Source: Bacteroidota bacterium
Lineage (GTDB): Bacteria > Bacteroidota > Ignavibacteria > Ignavibacteriales > Melioribacteraceae
DNA: 64,000 nt
NCBI GenBank assembly: GCA_023453125.1
Contig: JAEXUB010000184.1
Span: forward strand, 62,001 to 126,000
Direction of reading: 5' to 3'
Shown here one piece after another: positions 27,676 to 36,584 of this stretch. Positions within the stretch are counted from its first letter, which is position 1. Each line of letters opens with the position of its first letter. The notes beneath the pieces were generated by a model that was not told the DNA's origin, searched no databases, and saw nothing but the letters and a program-made list of their open reading frames with translations. The translations under genes were made by a program, and so were the position numbers.

Positions 27676-27972
27676 TTAACCGATGATGCCGTAAATATCG
27701 CTTTCGCGCATAATTAAATAATCTTCGCCTTCAATTTTGATTTCTGTGCCTGAGTATTTACCGTAGAGCACTTTATCGCCGGCTTTAACGTTCATTGGCA
27801 CGTTTTTGCCATCTTCGGTAACGCGTCCTGCGCCAACAGCTACTATTGTACCTTCAATCGGTTTTTCTTTTGCTGTATCAGGTAAGAATAATCCCCCCTT
27901 TGTTGTTTCTTCTGCAGGATTAGGTTTAATAATTACTCTGTCAGCCAAAGGTTTAATTTTGAAATTTGCCAT
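27676..27972 (-). CDS. groES: Co-chaperonin GroES
   Basis: The 98-residue protein begins [18 protein letters not shown] and carries the mobile loop [17 protein letters not shown] that binds GroEL, then [24 protein letters not shown]. The ATG at 27972 is preceded by GGAGG at 6 bases; the upstream in-frame start at 27984 overlaps that ribosome site and is rejected. It is the first gene of the groES-groEL operon. Confidence 0.98.
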   Translation of the reverse strand: MANFKIKPLADRVIIKPNPAEETTKGGLFLPDTAKEKPIEGTIVAVGAGRVTEDGKNVPMNVKAGDKVLYGKYSGTEIKIEGEDYLIMRESDIYGIIG

Positions 27973-28002
27973 TTGAACCTCCATTATTTTATTAGTTTTG
28001 TA

Positions 28003-28056
28003 TTAGCACTCAATATTAACGAGTGCTAATATAATAATTGCATATCATTTCGTCAA
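28003..28056 (-). promoter_or_regulatory. groESL promoter with CIRCE operator (HrcA-type heat-shock control)
   Basis: A perfect CIRCE element, TTAGCACTC-N9-GAGTGCTAA, lies at 28003-28029. On the minus strand it directly follows and slightly overlaps a promoter TTGACG (28051-28056), 17 bases, TATATT (28028-28033). HrcA bound at CIRCE would block transcription until heat stress. No hrcA gene is in the window. Confidence 0.95.
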
Positions 28057-28148
28057 GAGGGAAATAGTAGAAATAGATATTATATCGTATATAAAAAGGG
28101 TTAAATTGAGATAAAAACGAGGATTTAGGCTCTATAAATGAAAGGGTA

Positions 28149-28169
28149 AAGGAGGCTTAAAGCCTCCTT
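28149..28169 (-). terminator. Hairpin after the barrel protein gene
   Basis: AAGGAGGCTT (28149-28158) and AAGCCTCCTT (28160-28169) form an inverted repeat just beyond the minus-strand stop at 28179. The following T content on the minus strand is modest, so termination strength is uncertain. Confidence 0.6.
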
Positions 28170-28178
28170 AATGAAGAA

Positions 28179-28964
28179 TTAAAATCGCGAAATTGCAACT
28201 TTGAAAAGGAAAAATGAATCTTTCAGGTAAGGATTATGAATCAATCCAAAAGTAACAGGTATATGGATTCTGTCAGAAAACCTGATATTTCTGGTTCCTT
28301 TAATACCGATATTGCATACTTCAAATTTATCTGAATTTATCAGGTACCAGGCACTTTTACCTGCAGCGCCCCCGATAAATGCATTCATTTCAAAATCTGC
28401 AATATGGAACGGATGGCTTAATTCGATATAGAATGAATTATCCCCCGGCAGGTCGTTGTGTATATTATTTGCCGCAAAAATAGAAATCGGGAAATATTCC
28501 GGGGCTGTATAAGTAATTCCCGCCTCTATTGTGTGCGCTCCCTTTCCCTGGCCGCTGAAATTTGAAAAAGGAATTTTCATAAAGGGGAAATAATAGTCAA
28601 TTACAGAGAAGCTAAAGTGTCCTATGGAGGTAGATTTTGTATAAGTGAGAATGAAATTATACTCATTATAGTTGCCTTTTATGCCGAATGAGCCCCATAA
28701 AGTAAAATCAATATAGTCTTCCTGATTAAAATTATACTTTATTGCGGCAGATGGCTGAATCTGCGGCGCGGCCCCGCTCGTTGGAGTACTCCCGGATTCA
28801 AGTCCGCGCCATACTGCTTTTGAGACGAAAGACATCCCGTAATTGAACGAAACAGTACTCTTAACGCTATCTGCTATAACATTTTGTCCGGCATGGGAAT
28901 TTTGAAGGGGGAGCAGGAGTATAATCAATAGTATACTTATGTAATTAAGGTTTTTCATATTCAT
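28179..28964 (-). CDS. Outer-membrane beta-barrel protein, TorF-like
   Basis: The 261-residue protein has a signal peptide (ISILLIILLLPLQNSHAG) and a barrel pattern starting with YGMSFVSKAVWRGLESG, which resembles the 'SKyvwRGxs' start of the TorF/gcw_chp putative porin family. It ends in SRF, an aromatic C-terminal residue expected for barrel assembly by BAM. The function is unknown. The first ATG (28964) follows AAGG at a good distance; a second ATG lies two codons later. It is flanked by hairpins and likely transcribed alone. The 184-base gap before it (28965-29148) holds a short inverted repeat ATAGG-N8-CCTAT (29001-29018) and nothing else I can name. Confidence 0.72.
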   Translation of the reverse strand: MNMKNLNYISILLIILLLPLQNSHAGQNVIADSVKSTVSFNYGMSFVSKAVWRGLESGSTPTSGAAPQIQPSAAIKYNFNQEDYIDFTLWGSFGIKGNYNEYNFILTYTKSTSIGHFSFSVIDYYFPFMKIPFSNFSGQGKGAHTIEAGITYTAPEYFPISIFAANNIHNDLPGDNSFYIELSHPFHIADFEMNAFIGGAAGKSAWYLINSDKFEVCNIGIKGTRNIRFSDRIHIPVTFGLIHNPYLKDSFFLFKVAISRF

Positions 28965-29115
28965 TCAGTCCTTTTTTCTTATATCGTTATCGTGAATCTT
29001 ATAGGCATTCAATCCTATGGATTAAACGCTTTAATATATATCCATTATCGGTAATGTACTTTAGGAATTTGAGGTAAATATGTATGAGGCAGAAATTCCA
29101 ATCCAAATTCCTGCA

Positions 29116-29137
29116 GGGGGAGGGTAGTAGCTCCCCC
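29116..29137 (-). terminator. GC-rich hairpin after purB
   Basis: GGGGGAG (29116-29122) and CTCCCCC (29131-29137) form a perfect 7-bp stem 12 bases beyond the purB stop. No T-run follows on the minus strand, so it may act as an mRNA end-protecting hairpin or a weak terminator. Confidence 0.5.
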
Positions 29138-29148
29138 GCAAAAATCAA

Positions 29149-30447
29149 TTATTTTTCAACCGATCTGGCAAAAATGTAATCAACATTCTTCAACAATTTC
29201 GAATTATCAAATATCGATTCAATCTCTTCTTTTTTCATAAATTTATAAATGGAATCAGACTTAAGGAGCTCGTCTTTAAGATTTTTCGCCTTGTTCGCCC
29301 AGACATCCATAGCCGATGACTGAACAATTGCATATGCATCTTCGCGTGTTGCCCCTTTTTCTGTCAACTTCAAGAGAACTGTCTGCGAAAAAATGAGACC
29401 TCTTGTTAATTCAAGATTTTTTATCATATTCTCGGGATATATGATAAGGTTCTCAATCAGCCTGTTCATCAGGTGCATCATATAATTAAGCGCTATGCAG
29501 CTATCGGGCAGAATAACTCTTTCTACCGACGAATGGGAAATATCTCTTTCGTGCCATAAAGCTACATTTTCCAGTGCAGCTAAAGCATTGCCTCTTAAAA
29601 TTCTTGCAAGTCCTGCCACTCTTTCTGAAATTATAGGATTTCTCTTGTGCGGCATAGCCGATGAGCCCTTTTGTCCTTTTGAGAAATACTCTTCTGCTTC
29701 AAGAACTTCAGTTCTTTGCAGATGCCTTATTTCAACTGCAATTTTTTCTAAAGAAGCGCCTACAATTGCAATAACAGAGAGGAACTCTGCGTGCCGGTCT
29801 CTTTGAACGACCTGAGTAGCAACCGGTTCCGGTACAAGCCCGAGTTTTTCACAAACATACTCTTCAACTTTGGGGGAGATATGCTCAAATGTTCCAACAG
29901 CGCCCGAAATTTTTCCGGCGCTAACTCTTTTAACCGCACTTTCAAGCCGTTCAATATTGCGCGAGCATTCTTCGAACCATAATGCGAATTTCAGCCCCAT
30001 TGAGTATGCTTCAGCGTGAATACCGTGACTTCTGCCTACACAAATGGTCTTTTTATGTTCAATGGCTCTTTTACGCAAAATCTCCTTAAAAGTATAGAGA
30101 TCTTTTAAGAGAAGCTCTCCAGCGCATTTAATCTGATATGCCAGAGCGGTATCAAGTACGTCCGATGAAGTCATGCCATAATGAATATGCCGGGAGACAG
30201 GACCTACATATTCAGCAACGTTTGTAAGAAACGCAATAACATCGTGCTTAGTTGTTTCTTCAATTTCAAGGACCCGTTTAATATCAAAAGAAGCCTTATT
30301 CTTAATAATATCCAGGTCTTCTTTAGGAATATCTCCCATCAGGCATCTTGCTTCGCATGCAAGAATTTCAACCTTAAGCCAGCTTTCAAATTTGAACTGG
30401 TCGGTCCATATTTTTCCCATTTCCGGGCGTGTATAACGCTCAATCAT
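29149..30447 (-). CDS. purB: Adenylosuccinate lyase
   Basis: The enzyme splits SAICAR and adenylosuccinate in purine synthesis, releasing fumarate. The 432-residue protein shows MIERYTRPEMGKIW at its start, TKHDVIAFLTNV, the segment SSDVLDTA and the fumarase/aspartase-superfamily signature GSSAMPHKRNP with the catalytic serine loop. It is the last gene of the plsY-htrA-purB run and overlaps the htrA-like gene by 8 bases. Confidence 0.98.
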   Translation of the reverse strand: MIERYTRPEMGKIWTDQFKFESWLKVEILACEARCLMGDIPKEDLDIIKNKASFDIKRVLEIEETTKHDVIAFLTNVAEYVGPVSRHIHYGMTSSDVLDTALAYQIKCAGELLLKDLYTFKEILRKRAIEHKKTICVGRSHGIHAEAYSMGLKFALWFEECSRNIERLESAVKRVSAGKISGAVGTFEHISPKVEEYVCEKLGLVPEPVATQVVQRDRHAEFLSVIAIVGASLEKIAVEIRHLQRTEVLEAEEYFSKGQKGSSAMPHKRNPIISERVAGLARILRGNALAALENVALWHERDISHSSVERVILPDSCIALNYMMHLMNRLIENLIIYPENMIKNLELTRGLIFSQTVLLKLTEKGATREDAYAIVQSSAMDVWANKAKNLKDELLKSDSIYKFMKKEEIESIFDNSKLLKNVDYIFARSVEK

Positions 30448-31537
30448 TCTTTATTCTCTCCAGTTTCATATTTTTTGTTAACGTTTCTTTGCCGCGTAAA
30501 ATTTTAATAGGCACTATGTCTCCGGTTCTGTATTCCAGGAATACGGCATTACAGTATTCAACATTTGAAGTTTTGTACTTGCCGACCTGTACTATTATAT
30601 CAAATCTCTGCAGTCCGGCTTTGGCAGCAGGGGAGTTCTTTTCAACATCGGTAATAATTGCACCTTTAGTGGTAGGCAGCTTATAATAGCGCATTACGTC
30701 GTCGGTAATATTCTGATAATAGATTCCGGTGTAATAATTCCTGTCAATCTCACCCTTTTCCTTAAGTTCGGTAATAATCTTTTTTATCTTATCAACTGGA
30801 ATTGCAAAACCAAGCCCTATATTAGCCTGTACTCCTTCGTTTGATCCTCTTATAAGAGAGTTGAGGCCTATAAGTTCTCCATTTATATTTACCAGCGGCC
30901 CTCCGCTATTACCCGGATTGATGGCGGCATCGGTTTGAATCATATCAACATAAGCGCGTCCGTCAATTCGCCCCATATTCATTCCTGTTGAGCTGATAAC
31001 CCCGACAGTTACTGTGGGTTTATCATTTATATCGAATAATCCGAAAGGATTTCCTAATGCAACAACCCATTCTCCAATCAGCAGGTCTGCAGAGGTCCCA
31101 AGTTCAACATAGGGGAGAGGTTTGCCTGCATTTATTTTCAATAGGCAGATGTCGCTGAATTTATCGGCGCCTATTATATTTGCCTTATGGTGTGTTCCGT
31201 CTGTCAAAGTAACTGTAATTTCCGCCTGTGTTGTCGTTTCTTTATTGGCCACGTGGTCGTTCGTTAAGATGAATCCATCGGGGCTGATTATTACCCCTGA
31301 GCCGAGCTCCTGAACCACCTGGTCTCCGAAGAAATAGCGGTAGTATGGATTATTAAAGCGCTGGACTCCAGATACGTTTATACCAACAACTGCAGGACTA
31401 ACTTTTTCAACGGCTTTTGTAACTGCATTTCTCCTGTCGGCCGATAATTTGTCATTTGCCGCACCTCTATCCTGTGCGAACATGGAGGAAAAAAACATTA
31501 TTCCGCTTACGAGCATTAAAAGTTTCTTTCTATTCAT
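30440..31537 (-). CDS. HtrA/DegQ-like periplasmic serine protease with one PDZ domain
   Basis: The protein has a signal peptide (LLMLVSGIMFFSSMFAQ) and a trypsin-like domain with catalytic His in LTNDHVANKE, Asp in SDICLLKI and Ser in NPGNSGGPLV. A single C-terminal PDZ domain follows (about residues 265-355, GAIITDVEKNSPAAKAGLQRFDIIVQVG). One PDZ makes it resemble DegS-like or short HtrA proteins, while the signal sequence suggests release to the periplasm or a membrane tether. It would degrade or sense misfolded envelope proteins. ATG 31537 lies 7 bases after GAGG; ATG 31543 is only 1 base from it and would overlap plsY. The signal fits either start. Confidence 0.92.
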   Translation of the reverse strand: MNRKKLLMLVSGIMFFSSMFAQDRGAANDKLSADRRNAVTKAVEKVSPAVVGINVSGVQRFNNPYYRYFFGDQVVQELGSGVIISPDGFILTNDHVANKETTTQAEITVTLTDGTHHKANIIGADKFSDICLLKINAGKPLPYVELGTSADLLIGEWVVALGNPFGLFDINDKPTVTVGVISSTGMNMGRIDGRAYVDMIQTDAAINPGNSGGPLVNINGELIGLNSLIRGSNEGVQANIGLGFAIPVDKIKKIITELKEKGEIDRNYYTGIYYQNITDDVMRYYKLPTTKGAIITDVEKNSPAAKAGLQRFDIIVQVGKYKTSNVEYCNAVFLEYRTGDIVPIKILRGKETLTKNMKLERIKND

Positions 31538-31539
31538 AT

Positions 31540-32160
31540 TCATTCCTCAAATTTTTTATTTTCTATTATACACCGCAATGGGGCAAAATGTTTGCTTAAA
31601 ATGATAAAAAACAGGATCGAGACAAGAATTATAAATTCGCTGTTTCCCGGCGGATTGGAGAAAATGAATACGGGAAAATGCTCTGCAAAAATAACACAAA
31701 AAAACCATAAAATTAGGGTAGCGAGGACATTAGATTTATTAATATTTTTTAAAAAAGAGTAGAAAATGCTCCAAAAGAGGGCCCATCCTGCCAAAACCAG
31801 AGGGGAAATCAGCAAAGCGCCCCCGGCTGCCGTCGCAAGTCCTTTACCCCCCTTAAAATTTATCCAGGGGGAATGGCAGTGTGAGAATACCGCCGAGACA
31901 AGAGATATTCCGCATAAGAGAACACTTTTTTCTATAAAAAAATATACTATGACAACGGATAAAATTCCTTTAAGAAAGTCGATTAAAAAAACCAGAAAAC
32001 CGTATTTTTTCGAACCTGTAGCGCTAAAGTAATTCATAGCTCCAACATTTCCGCTTCCTTCATTTCGTATATCGGCGCCATGAGTAATTTTAAGCAATAA
32101 ATACGCGGTCGGCAGAGAACCTGTAATATATCCTGCTATTAAAGAAAAAAAGAGATTCAT
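31540..32160 (-). CDS. plsY: Acyl-phosphate:glycerol-3-phosphate acyltransferase PlsY
   Basis: The 206-residue integral membrane enzyme transfers an acyl group from acyl-phosphate to glycerol 3-phosphate, the first committed step of phospholipid synthesis. It has about five to seven hydrophobic segments. The family signatures are present: GSLPTAYLL, GSGNVGAMN and SPWINFKGGKGLAT, the conserved acyl-phosphate and glycerol-phosphate loops. It heads the plsY-htrA-purB run and abuts the htrA-like gene. Confidence 0.96.
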   Translation of the reverse strand: MNLFFSLIAGYITGSLPTAYLLLKITHGADIRNEGSGNVGAMNYFSATGSKKYGFLVFLIDFLKGILSVVIVYFFIEKSVLLCGISLVSAVFSHCHSPWINFKGGKGLATAAGGALLISPLVLAGWALFWSIFYSFLKNINKSNVLATLILWFFCVIFAEHFPVFIFSNPPGNSEFIILVSILFFIILSKHFAPLRCIIENKKFEE

Positions 32161-32276
32161 ACGATTTTTCCCTTTGATATTTCAGTGGAATATTATTTAT
32201 TGCATTTCTTTAAAATATAGTTTAAATATTACAGGTTTTTTTCCATATTAGAAACAACGATACAGCGGAGTAAAAA

Positions 32277-34841
32277 ATGGTAAACTTTATTGGTCATTTC
32301 AACGTAGTACCTTCACTGCCTAAAAACCTTGAACCCCTAAGGGAGATTGCATATAATTTATATTGGACCTGGAATCATGAGGCGGTTGAGCTATTCCGCC
32401 GTATCGATAGAAAATTATGGGAGGAAGCCCAGCATAATCCTGTTATTATGCTCGGAAAAACGGACCAGAAACGGCTCACTGAAATCTCGCAGGATGACGG
32501 ATTTCTATCTCATATGAACCGTGTATACACCACTCTTAATAATTATATGAGTGAAAAAACCTGGTATCAGAGAAATCATAAGAGAGAAGAAAATCAATGT
32601 ATTGCCTACTTTTCGGCCGAATTCGGTTTGACTGAATGTCTGCAGATTTATTCGGGGGGTTTAGGTGTTCTAAGCGGAGACCATCTTAAAGCGGCAAGCG
32701 ATTTGGGACTCCCTCTGGTTGGCGTTGGCTTATGCTACAAAGAGGGATATTTCCAGCAGTATTTGACTTCCGACGGCTGGCAGCAGGAAAGATATGACCT
32801 TGTTGATTTTTATAATCAGCCGATGCAGCTTATGACCGATAAAGATCATAAGGCAATTAAACTTTCTCTCAACTTTCCCGGCAGACAGCTCTATTTCCAG
32901 ATTTGGAAAATTCAGGTAGGTAGAATTCCCCTTTATCTGCTCGATACAAACGTTCCTGAAAATTCTGAACAGGATAAGAAAATTACTCATACATTATACG
33001 GCGGACTGATAGAGACAAGGATTGAGCAGGAAATACTTCTCGGCATTGGGGGATTGCGTGCATTGCAGGTAATTGGGATAGAACCCCTTGTCTGCCATAT
33101 GAATGAAGGGCATTCTGCATTCCTTTCGTTGGAAAGAATAAGGTTGATGATGCATAACCATAATCTCTCTTTTTATGAGGCAAAAGATGTAGGATTCTTT
33201 TCGAATGTATTTACTACTCATACTCCGGTTCCGGCAGGCATTGATATTTTCCCGAATGAATTAATAGAAAAATATTTTGGGCAGTATTACAGAAATGATC
33301 TAAGAATCAGCGATAATGAATTTTACCGGCTTGGTACACTGAACGAAAATAATACCGGACAGTTTAATATGGCTCATCTGGCAATGAATATGGCCGGATA
33401 TGTAAACGGAGTAAGCAAACTTCACGGAAAAGTATCAAAGAAAATGTGGGCATCGGGATTCCGGGATGTCCCGTTCGATGAAATTCCAATTGATTACGTT
33501 ACAAACGGAATACATACACATTCCCACCTTTCGAACGAGATGCAGCAGCTGTTAATCCGATATCTTGGCGAGCGCTTTCTGGCCGATCCTTCCGATACGG
33601 AAATATGGAAGAGAGTCGATGAAATTCCCGATGAGGAATTATGGAGGACTCACGAACGTAGAAGAGAACGTCTGGTTGCATTTGCACGTGCAAGGCTTCA
33701 GAAACAGATTATTCAAAGAGGCGGGGGAACTACTGAAATTGCGGTAGCAAAGGAAATTCTGGATGCCTCGGCCTTAACAATTGGTTTTGCAAGAAGATTT
33801 GCCACTTATAAAAGAGCAACGTTATTCCTTAGCGATATGGAGAGACTGGCAGCCCTGCTCTGCAACACAAATTATCCCGTTCAGATAATCATTGCCGGTA
33901 AAGCACATCCACGGGATGAAGAGGGGAAGAGGTTAATTCAGGAAATTGTTAGCATGTCTAAAGAAGCACATTTAAGAAAAAGAATTGTGTTTATTGAAAA
34001 TTATGATATGAATGTTGCCCGTTATATGGTTGAAGGATGCGATATCTGGCTTAATAATCCAAGGCGTCCTCTGGAAGCCAGCGGTACCTCGGGAATGAAA
34101 ATAATTGCCAACGGCGGATTGAATCTCAGCGTTCTTGACGGATGGTGGGACGAGGCATATACCCCCGAGGTAGGGTGGAGAATAGGTAACGGGGAAGAAT
34201 ACGACGACCTCGATTATCAGGATGAAGTGGAATCGAGAATGATATATGAAACCCTCGAAAAGGAAATAATACCATTATTCTATTCGCGCGGAGAGAACAA
34301 CCTTCCCCGAAATTGGATTTCCATGATGAAAAATTCAATGAAAACCCTTGGGCCTGTATTTAACACTCACAGGATGGTTGAAGAATATTTTGATAAATAT
34401 TACAACCAGGCATATCAGAAGAGGATAATGCTGAGCGAAAGGGAATGGAAGAAAGCGAAGGAATTTAGCGCCTGGAAGAATAAAGTTGCGGCAAATTGGA
34501 GTAAAATCAAGTTTGTCGGACAATCCGAAGTTAGTAAAAACGGGGGACTGAAGGTAGGTGCTAAATATGCAATACAGGCTGACGTGGAATTAGGCGGATT
34601 AATCCCTGATGATGTTGAAGTACAAATTTATTTCGGTAAAGTTGAAGATAGAAACAGAATAAGCTCTAACAATTATGTTAATATGAAATGCCAGCCTTCC
34701 AAGGGAACGGGTACGGTTTATCAGTATAAAGGGGAAATAAACTGCGATGATACCGGGCATTTTGGATTTACATTGAGAATTCTTCCAAAGAATCCTATGC
34801 TAATTAACCAGTTCGAACTTGGACTTATAAAATGGGCATAG
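32277..34841 (+). CDS. glgP: Alpha-glucan (glycogen/maltodextrin) phosphorylase
   Basis: The 854-residue protein belongs to the bacterial alpha-glucan family phosphorylases with an N-terminal DUF3417-type segment (LPKNLEPLREIAYNLYWTWNHEA). The catalytic domain shows GLGVLSGDHLKAASDLGLPL, THTPVPAGIDIFP and the pyridoxal-phosphate lysine loop GTSGMKIIANGGLNLSVLDG with an adjacent WWDEAY. It releases glucose 1-phosphate from alpha-1,4-glucans in the cytoplasm. RBS GGAG lies 6 bases before the ATG. The next gene starts 4 bases after the stop, suggesting co-translation. The gene is divergent from plsY. Confidence 0.96.
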   Translation: MVNFIGHFNVVPSLPKNLEPLREIAYNLYWTWNHEAVELFRRIDRKLWEEAQHNPVIMLGKTDQKRLTEISQDDGFLSHMNRVYTTLNNYMSEKTWYQRNHKREENQCIAYFSAEFGLTECLQIYSGGLGVLSGDHLKAASDLGLPLVGVGLCYKEGYFQQYLTSDGWQQERYDLVDFYNQPMQLMTDKDHKAIKLSLNFPGRQLYFQIWKIQVGRIPLYLLDTNVPENSEQDKKITHTLYGGLIETRIEQEILLGIGGLRALQVIGIEPLVCHMNEGHSAFLSLERIRLMMHNHNLSFYEAKDVGFFSNVFTTHTPVPAGIDIFPNELIEKYFGQYYRNDLRISDNEFYRLGTLNENNTGQFNMAHLAMNMAGYVNGVSKLHGKVSKKMWASGFRDVPFDEIPIDYVTNGIHTHSHLSNEMQQLLIRYLGERFLADPSDTEIWKRVDEIPDEELWRTHERRRERLVAFARARLQKQIIQRGGGTTEIAVAKEILDASALTIGFARRFATYKRATLFLSDMERLAALLCNTNYPVQIIIAGKAHPRDEEGKRLIQEIVSMSKEAHLRKRIVFIENYDMNVARYMVEGCDIWLNNPRRPLEASGTSGMKIIANGGLNLSVLDGWWDEAYTPEVGWRIGNGEEYDDLDYQDEVESRMIYETLEKEIIPLFYSRGENNLPRNWISMMKNSMKTLGPVFNTHRMVEEYFDKYYNQAYQKRIMLSEREWKKAKEFSAWKNKVAANWSKIKFVGQSEVSKNGGLKVGAKYAIQADVELGGLIPDDVEVQIYFGKVEDRNRISSNNYVNMKCQPSKGTGTVYQYKGEINCDDTGHFGFTLRILPKNPMLINQFELGLIKWA

Positions 34842-34845
34842 TATA

Positions 34846-35736
34846 ATGTTTCTCGAGATGACAGATCAAAATAAGCATGAAATGATCATCTATTCTCAGA
34901 ATACGTTTAACCCTGATGAGAATTTCATGCTTCTTTACAAGGATTTGATGGGACTTAAACAAAAGAAAATCTCTTATTCCGAGGCTTTTGAATTTATGTC
35001 CTATCCCCTCGAGAAAAACCTTATTCTTTACCGCCTTATGACGAATTACGATGCAATAAATGCCACGGACAGTAAATTAGGATTTGTTCTTTCACTGGAA
35101 GGAAAAGACGAACTGTTTTATTTCGACCCGGTATATGCCCTTAAAGATCTGCAAAATCTTGTTAAGGATTTTAATCTTGATACCTTCCGTTTCCGGATTC
35201 AGCAGACCGGTTTGAAGACTATCTCTTTTATTGGAGACAGGGAAAACTTTAGGGAGGTATACAGTTACGACTTGCATGCCAACGAAGCCCAGTATCAGAA
35301 TGACAAGGTATTTGTCGAGGCTCTTCTTGATAATGAAGAAGAAGGCGCACCTCCTGTTGATGTCCAAAAAATAGAATCCGAGTTCAATACTGCCCCTTCT
35401 ATTGCATTTGATCCACTGCTGGAAGACAACACTGTTCCGGAAACCGTACATATTCAAGAGGATTCAGCCCCGCCGGAAACTCCTGTTAACAAACCGGAAA
35501 CAATAAACTCACCAAAACAGCCGCTTGACAAAATTGAGCAAAAGGAATTGCTAAAAAAAGTGCTGGGAATTGAATCTATTTCTTCATCTGCTGAACCTAT
35601 TAATGAATTGAATACAGACGAAATTAGTTTCGACGGACACAATAAGTATTCAAATTTATTCAAATCTGCCCGGAAAAAAGATGAAATTACGGAAAGGGAA
35701 AAGGATTCTATCACTCTTAGATTTACAATTTCGTAA
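34846..35736 (+). CDS. Uncharacterised protein coupled to glgP
   Basis: I do not recognise a family. The 296-residue protein has a structured N-terminal part (about 1-165, with LLYKDLMGLKQKKISYSEAFEFMSYP and FYFDPVYALKDLQNLVKDFN) and a low-complexity Pro/Glu/Ser-rich middle. A short C-terminal helical or strand end follows (NKYSNLFKSARKKDEITEREKDS). No signal peptide or membrane segment is visible, so it is likely cytoplasmic. It begins 4 bases after glgP with no clear ribosome site, which suggests translational coupling. A role in glycogen metabolism or its control is only an inference from context. Confidence 0.6.
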   Translation: MFLEMTDQNKHEMIIYSQNTFNPDENFMLLYKDLMGLKQKKISYSEAFEFMSYPLEKNLILYRLMTNYDAINATDSKLGFVLSLEGKDELFYFDPVYALKDLQNLVKDFNLDTFRFRIQQTGLKTISFIGDRENFREVYSYDLHANEAQYQNDKVFVEALLDNEEEGAPPVDVQKIESEFNTAPSIAFDPLLEDNTVPETVHIQEDSAPPETPVNKPETINSPKQPLDKIEQKELLKKVLGIESISSSAEPINELNTDEISFDGHNKYSNLFKSARKKDEITEREKDSITLRFTIS

Positions 35737-36013
35737 ATAATCACCCCTATTTGTCCAAATATTTTAAATTAAATTTTATATTAAATCCAGATAAATTGTC
35801 GTTTTATTTTTCAAAATTATTTATATATTAGATTTGGTATTGTTCTTTAAAATGAATTTAATTAATTAAGATTCAATTTATTATTCTTACCGGAAAACAT
35901 TTTAGGTTAAAAATAGTTTTAAGCAGGTAATCTTCCCCAATGTAATGCACGGGGCGGAGCTGTGTTAGCGTGCACTGAAAATCCATTATTTGTACACTAA
36001 AGGAGCTGCGGCT
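35737..36013 (+). promoter_or_regulatory. AT-rich promoter region and structured leader of the polysaccharide operon
   Basis: The 277-base gap has no gene. Its left part is very AT-rich and contains TAGATTTG (35829-35836), resembling the Bacteroidota -7 element TAnnTTTG, without a convincing -33 partner. Just before the first polysaccharide gene lies a structured element: TGCAC (35946-35950) pairs with GTGCA (35970-35974), and an inner stem GCT/AGC closes the loop GTGTT. On the 5' side is GGGGCGG (35951-35957) and on the 3' side TAGCGTGC (35966-35973). These two pieces form the E. coli ops/JUMPstart core when adjacent. A ribosome site AAAGGAG follows. Confidence 0.5.
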
Positions 36014-36547
36014 ATGAACAAAATCCTAAATCCGGAATGTAAATTCGCCTTCCTATTCTCTTTTCTTTTAACTCTCTTTTTCATTACTCCTCTATCAGCC
36101 CAGGAAAATCTTGAACTTGGTTCTATAAGCGGAATAAGGAATTACCAGGGTTCATTCTACGATTTTTCGGAACCGGGAAAAATTAATATGAGAGTGGCTG
36201 TCTGGGGGTTTGTCCGTAATCCGGGCAAGTACATTATCCCTGCTTCCTCAAATGCAGCCGATCTTATTTCATACGCGGGGGGACTGACTCCGGACGCATA
36301 TTTCGACGACCTGAGGATTTACCGCATGAACAGGGATTCCTCTTATTCTCTCCTTAAATTCAGCATTGAAGATGTCTTTTTTAAGGATGAATTGTCTAAA
36401 GACAATCGAATTCGAATTCCGGCGCTTAACGCCGGCGATATAATTGCCGTGCCCGGACAGCCGAAAATGTACTTTAGAGATTGGTTTTCACTTACATTGG
36501 CTCTGGTCTCAACTCTTATCTCCTTATCCATTCTGATTTTCAAATAA
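36014..36547 (+). CDS. SLBB-domain polysaccharide export-associated protein
   Basis: The protein (177 residues from the ATG at 36014) has a signal peptide (FAFLFSFLLTLFFITPLSAQ). One SLBB domain follows at about residues 45-140 (VAVWGFVRNPGKYIIPASSNAADLISYAGGLTPDA), then a C-terminal hydrophobic helix (FSLTLALVSTLISLSILIF). Export proteins such as Wza/BexD carry an N-terminal Poly_export domain before SLBB, which is absent here. The protein may be an accessory component of the export channel, anchored through its C-terminus. The ATG follows AGGAG at 8 bases; the upstream in-frame start at 35990 overlaps the leader. Confidence 0.8.
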   Translation: MNKILNPECKFAFLFSFLLTLFFITPLSAQENLELGSISGIRNYQGSFYDFSEPGKINMRVAVWGFVRNPGKYIIPASSNAADLISYAGGLTPDAYFDDLRIYRMNRDSSYSLLKFSIEDVFFKDELSKDNRIRIPALNAGDIIAVPGQPKMYFRDWFSLTLALVSTLISLSILIFK

Positions 36548-36584
36548 TTAATCTGACTTTACATTACAATCTAATGGTGCAGAA

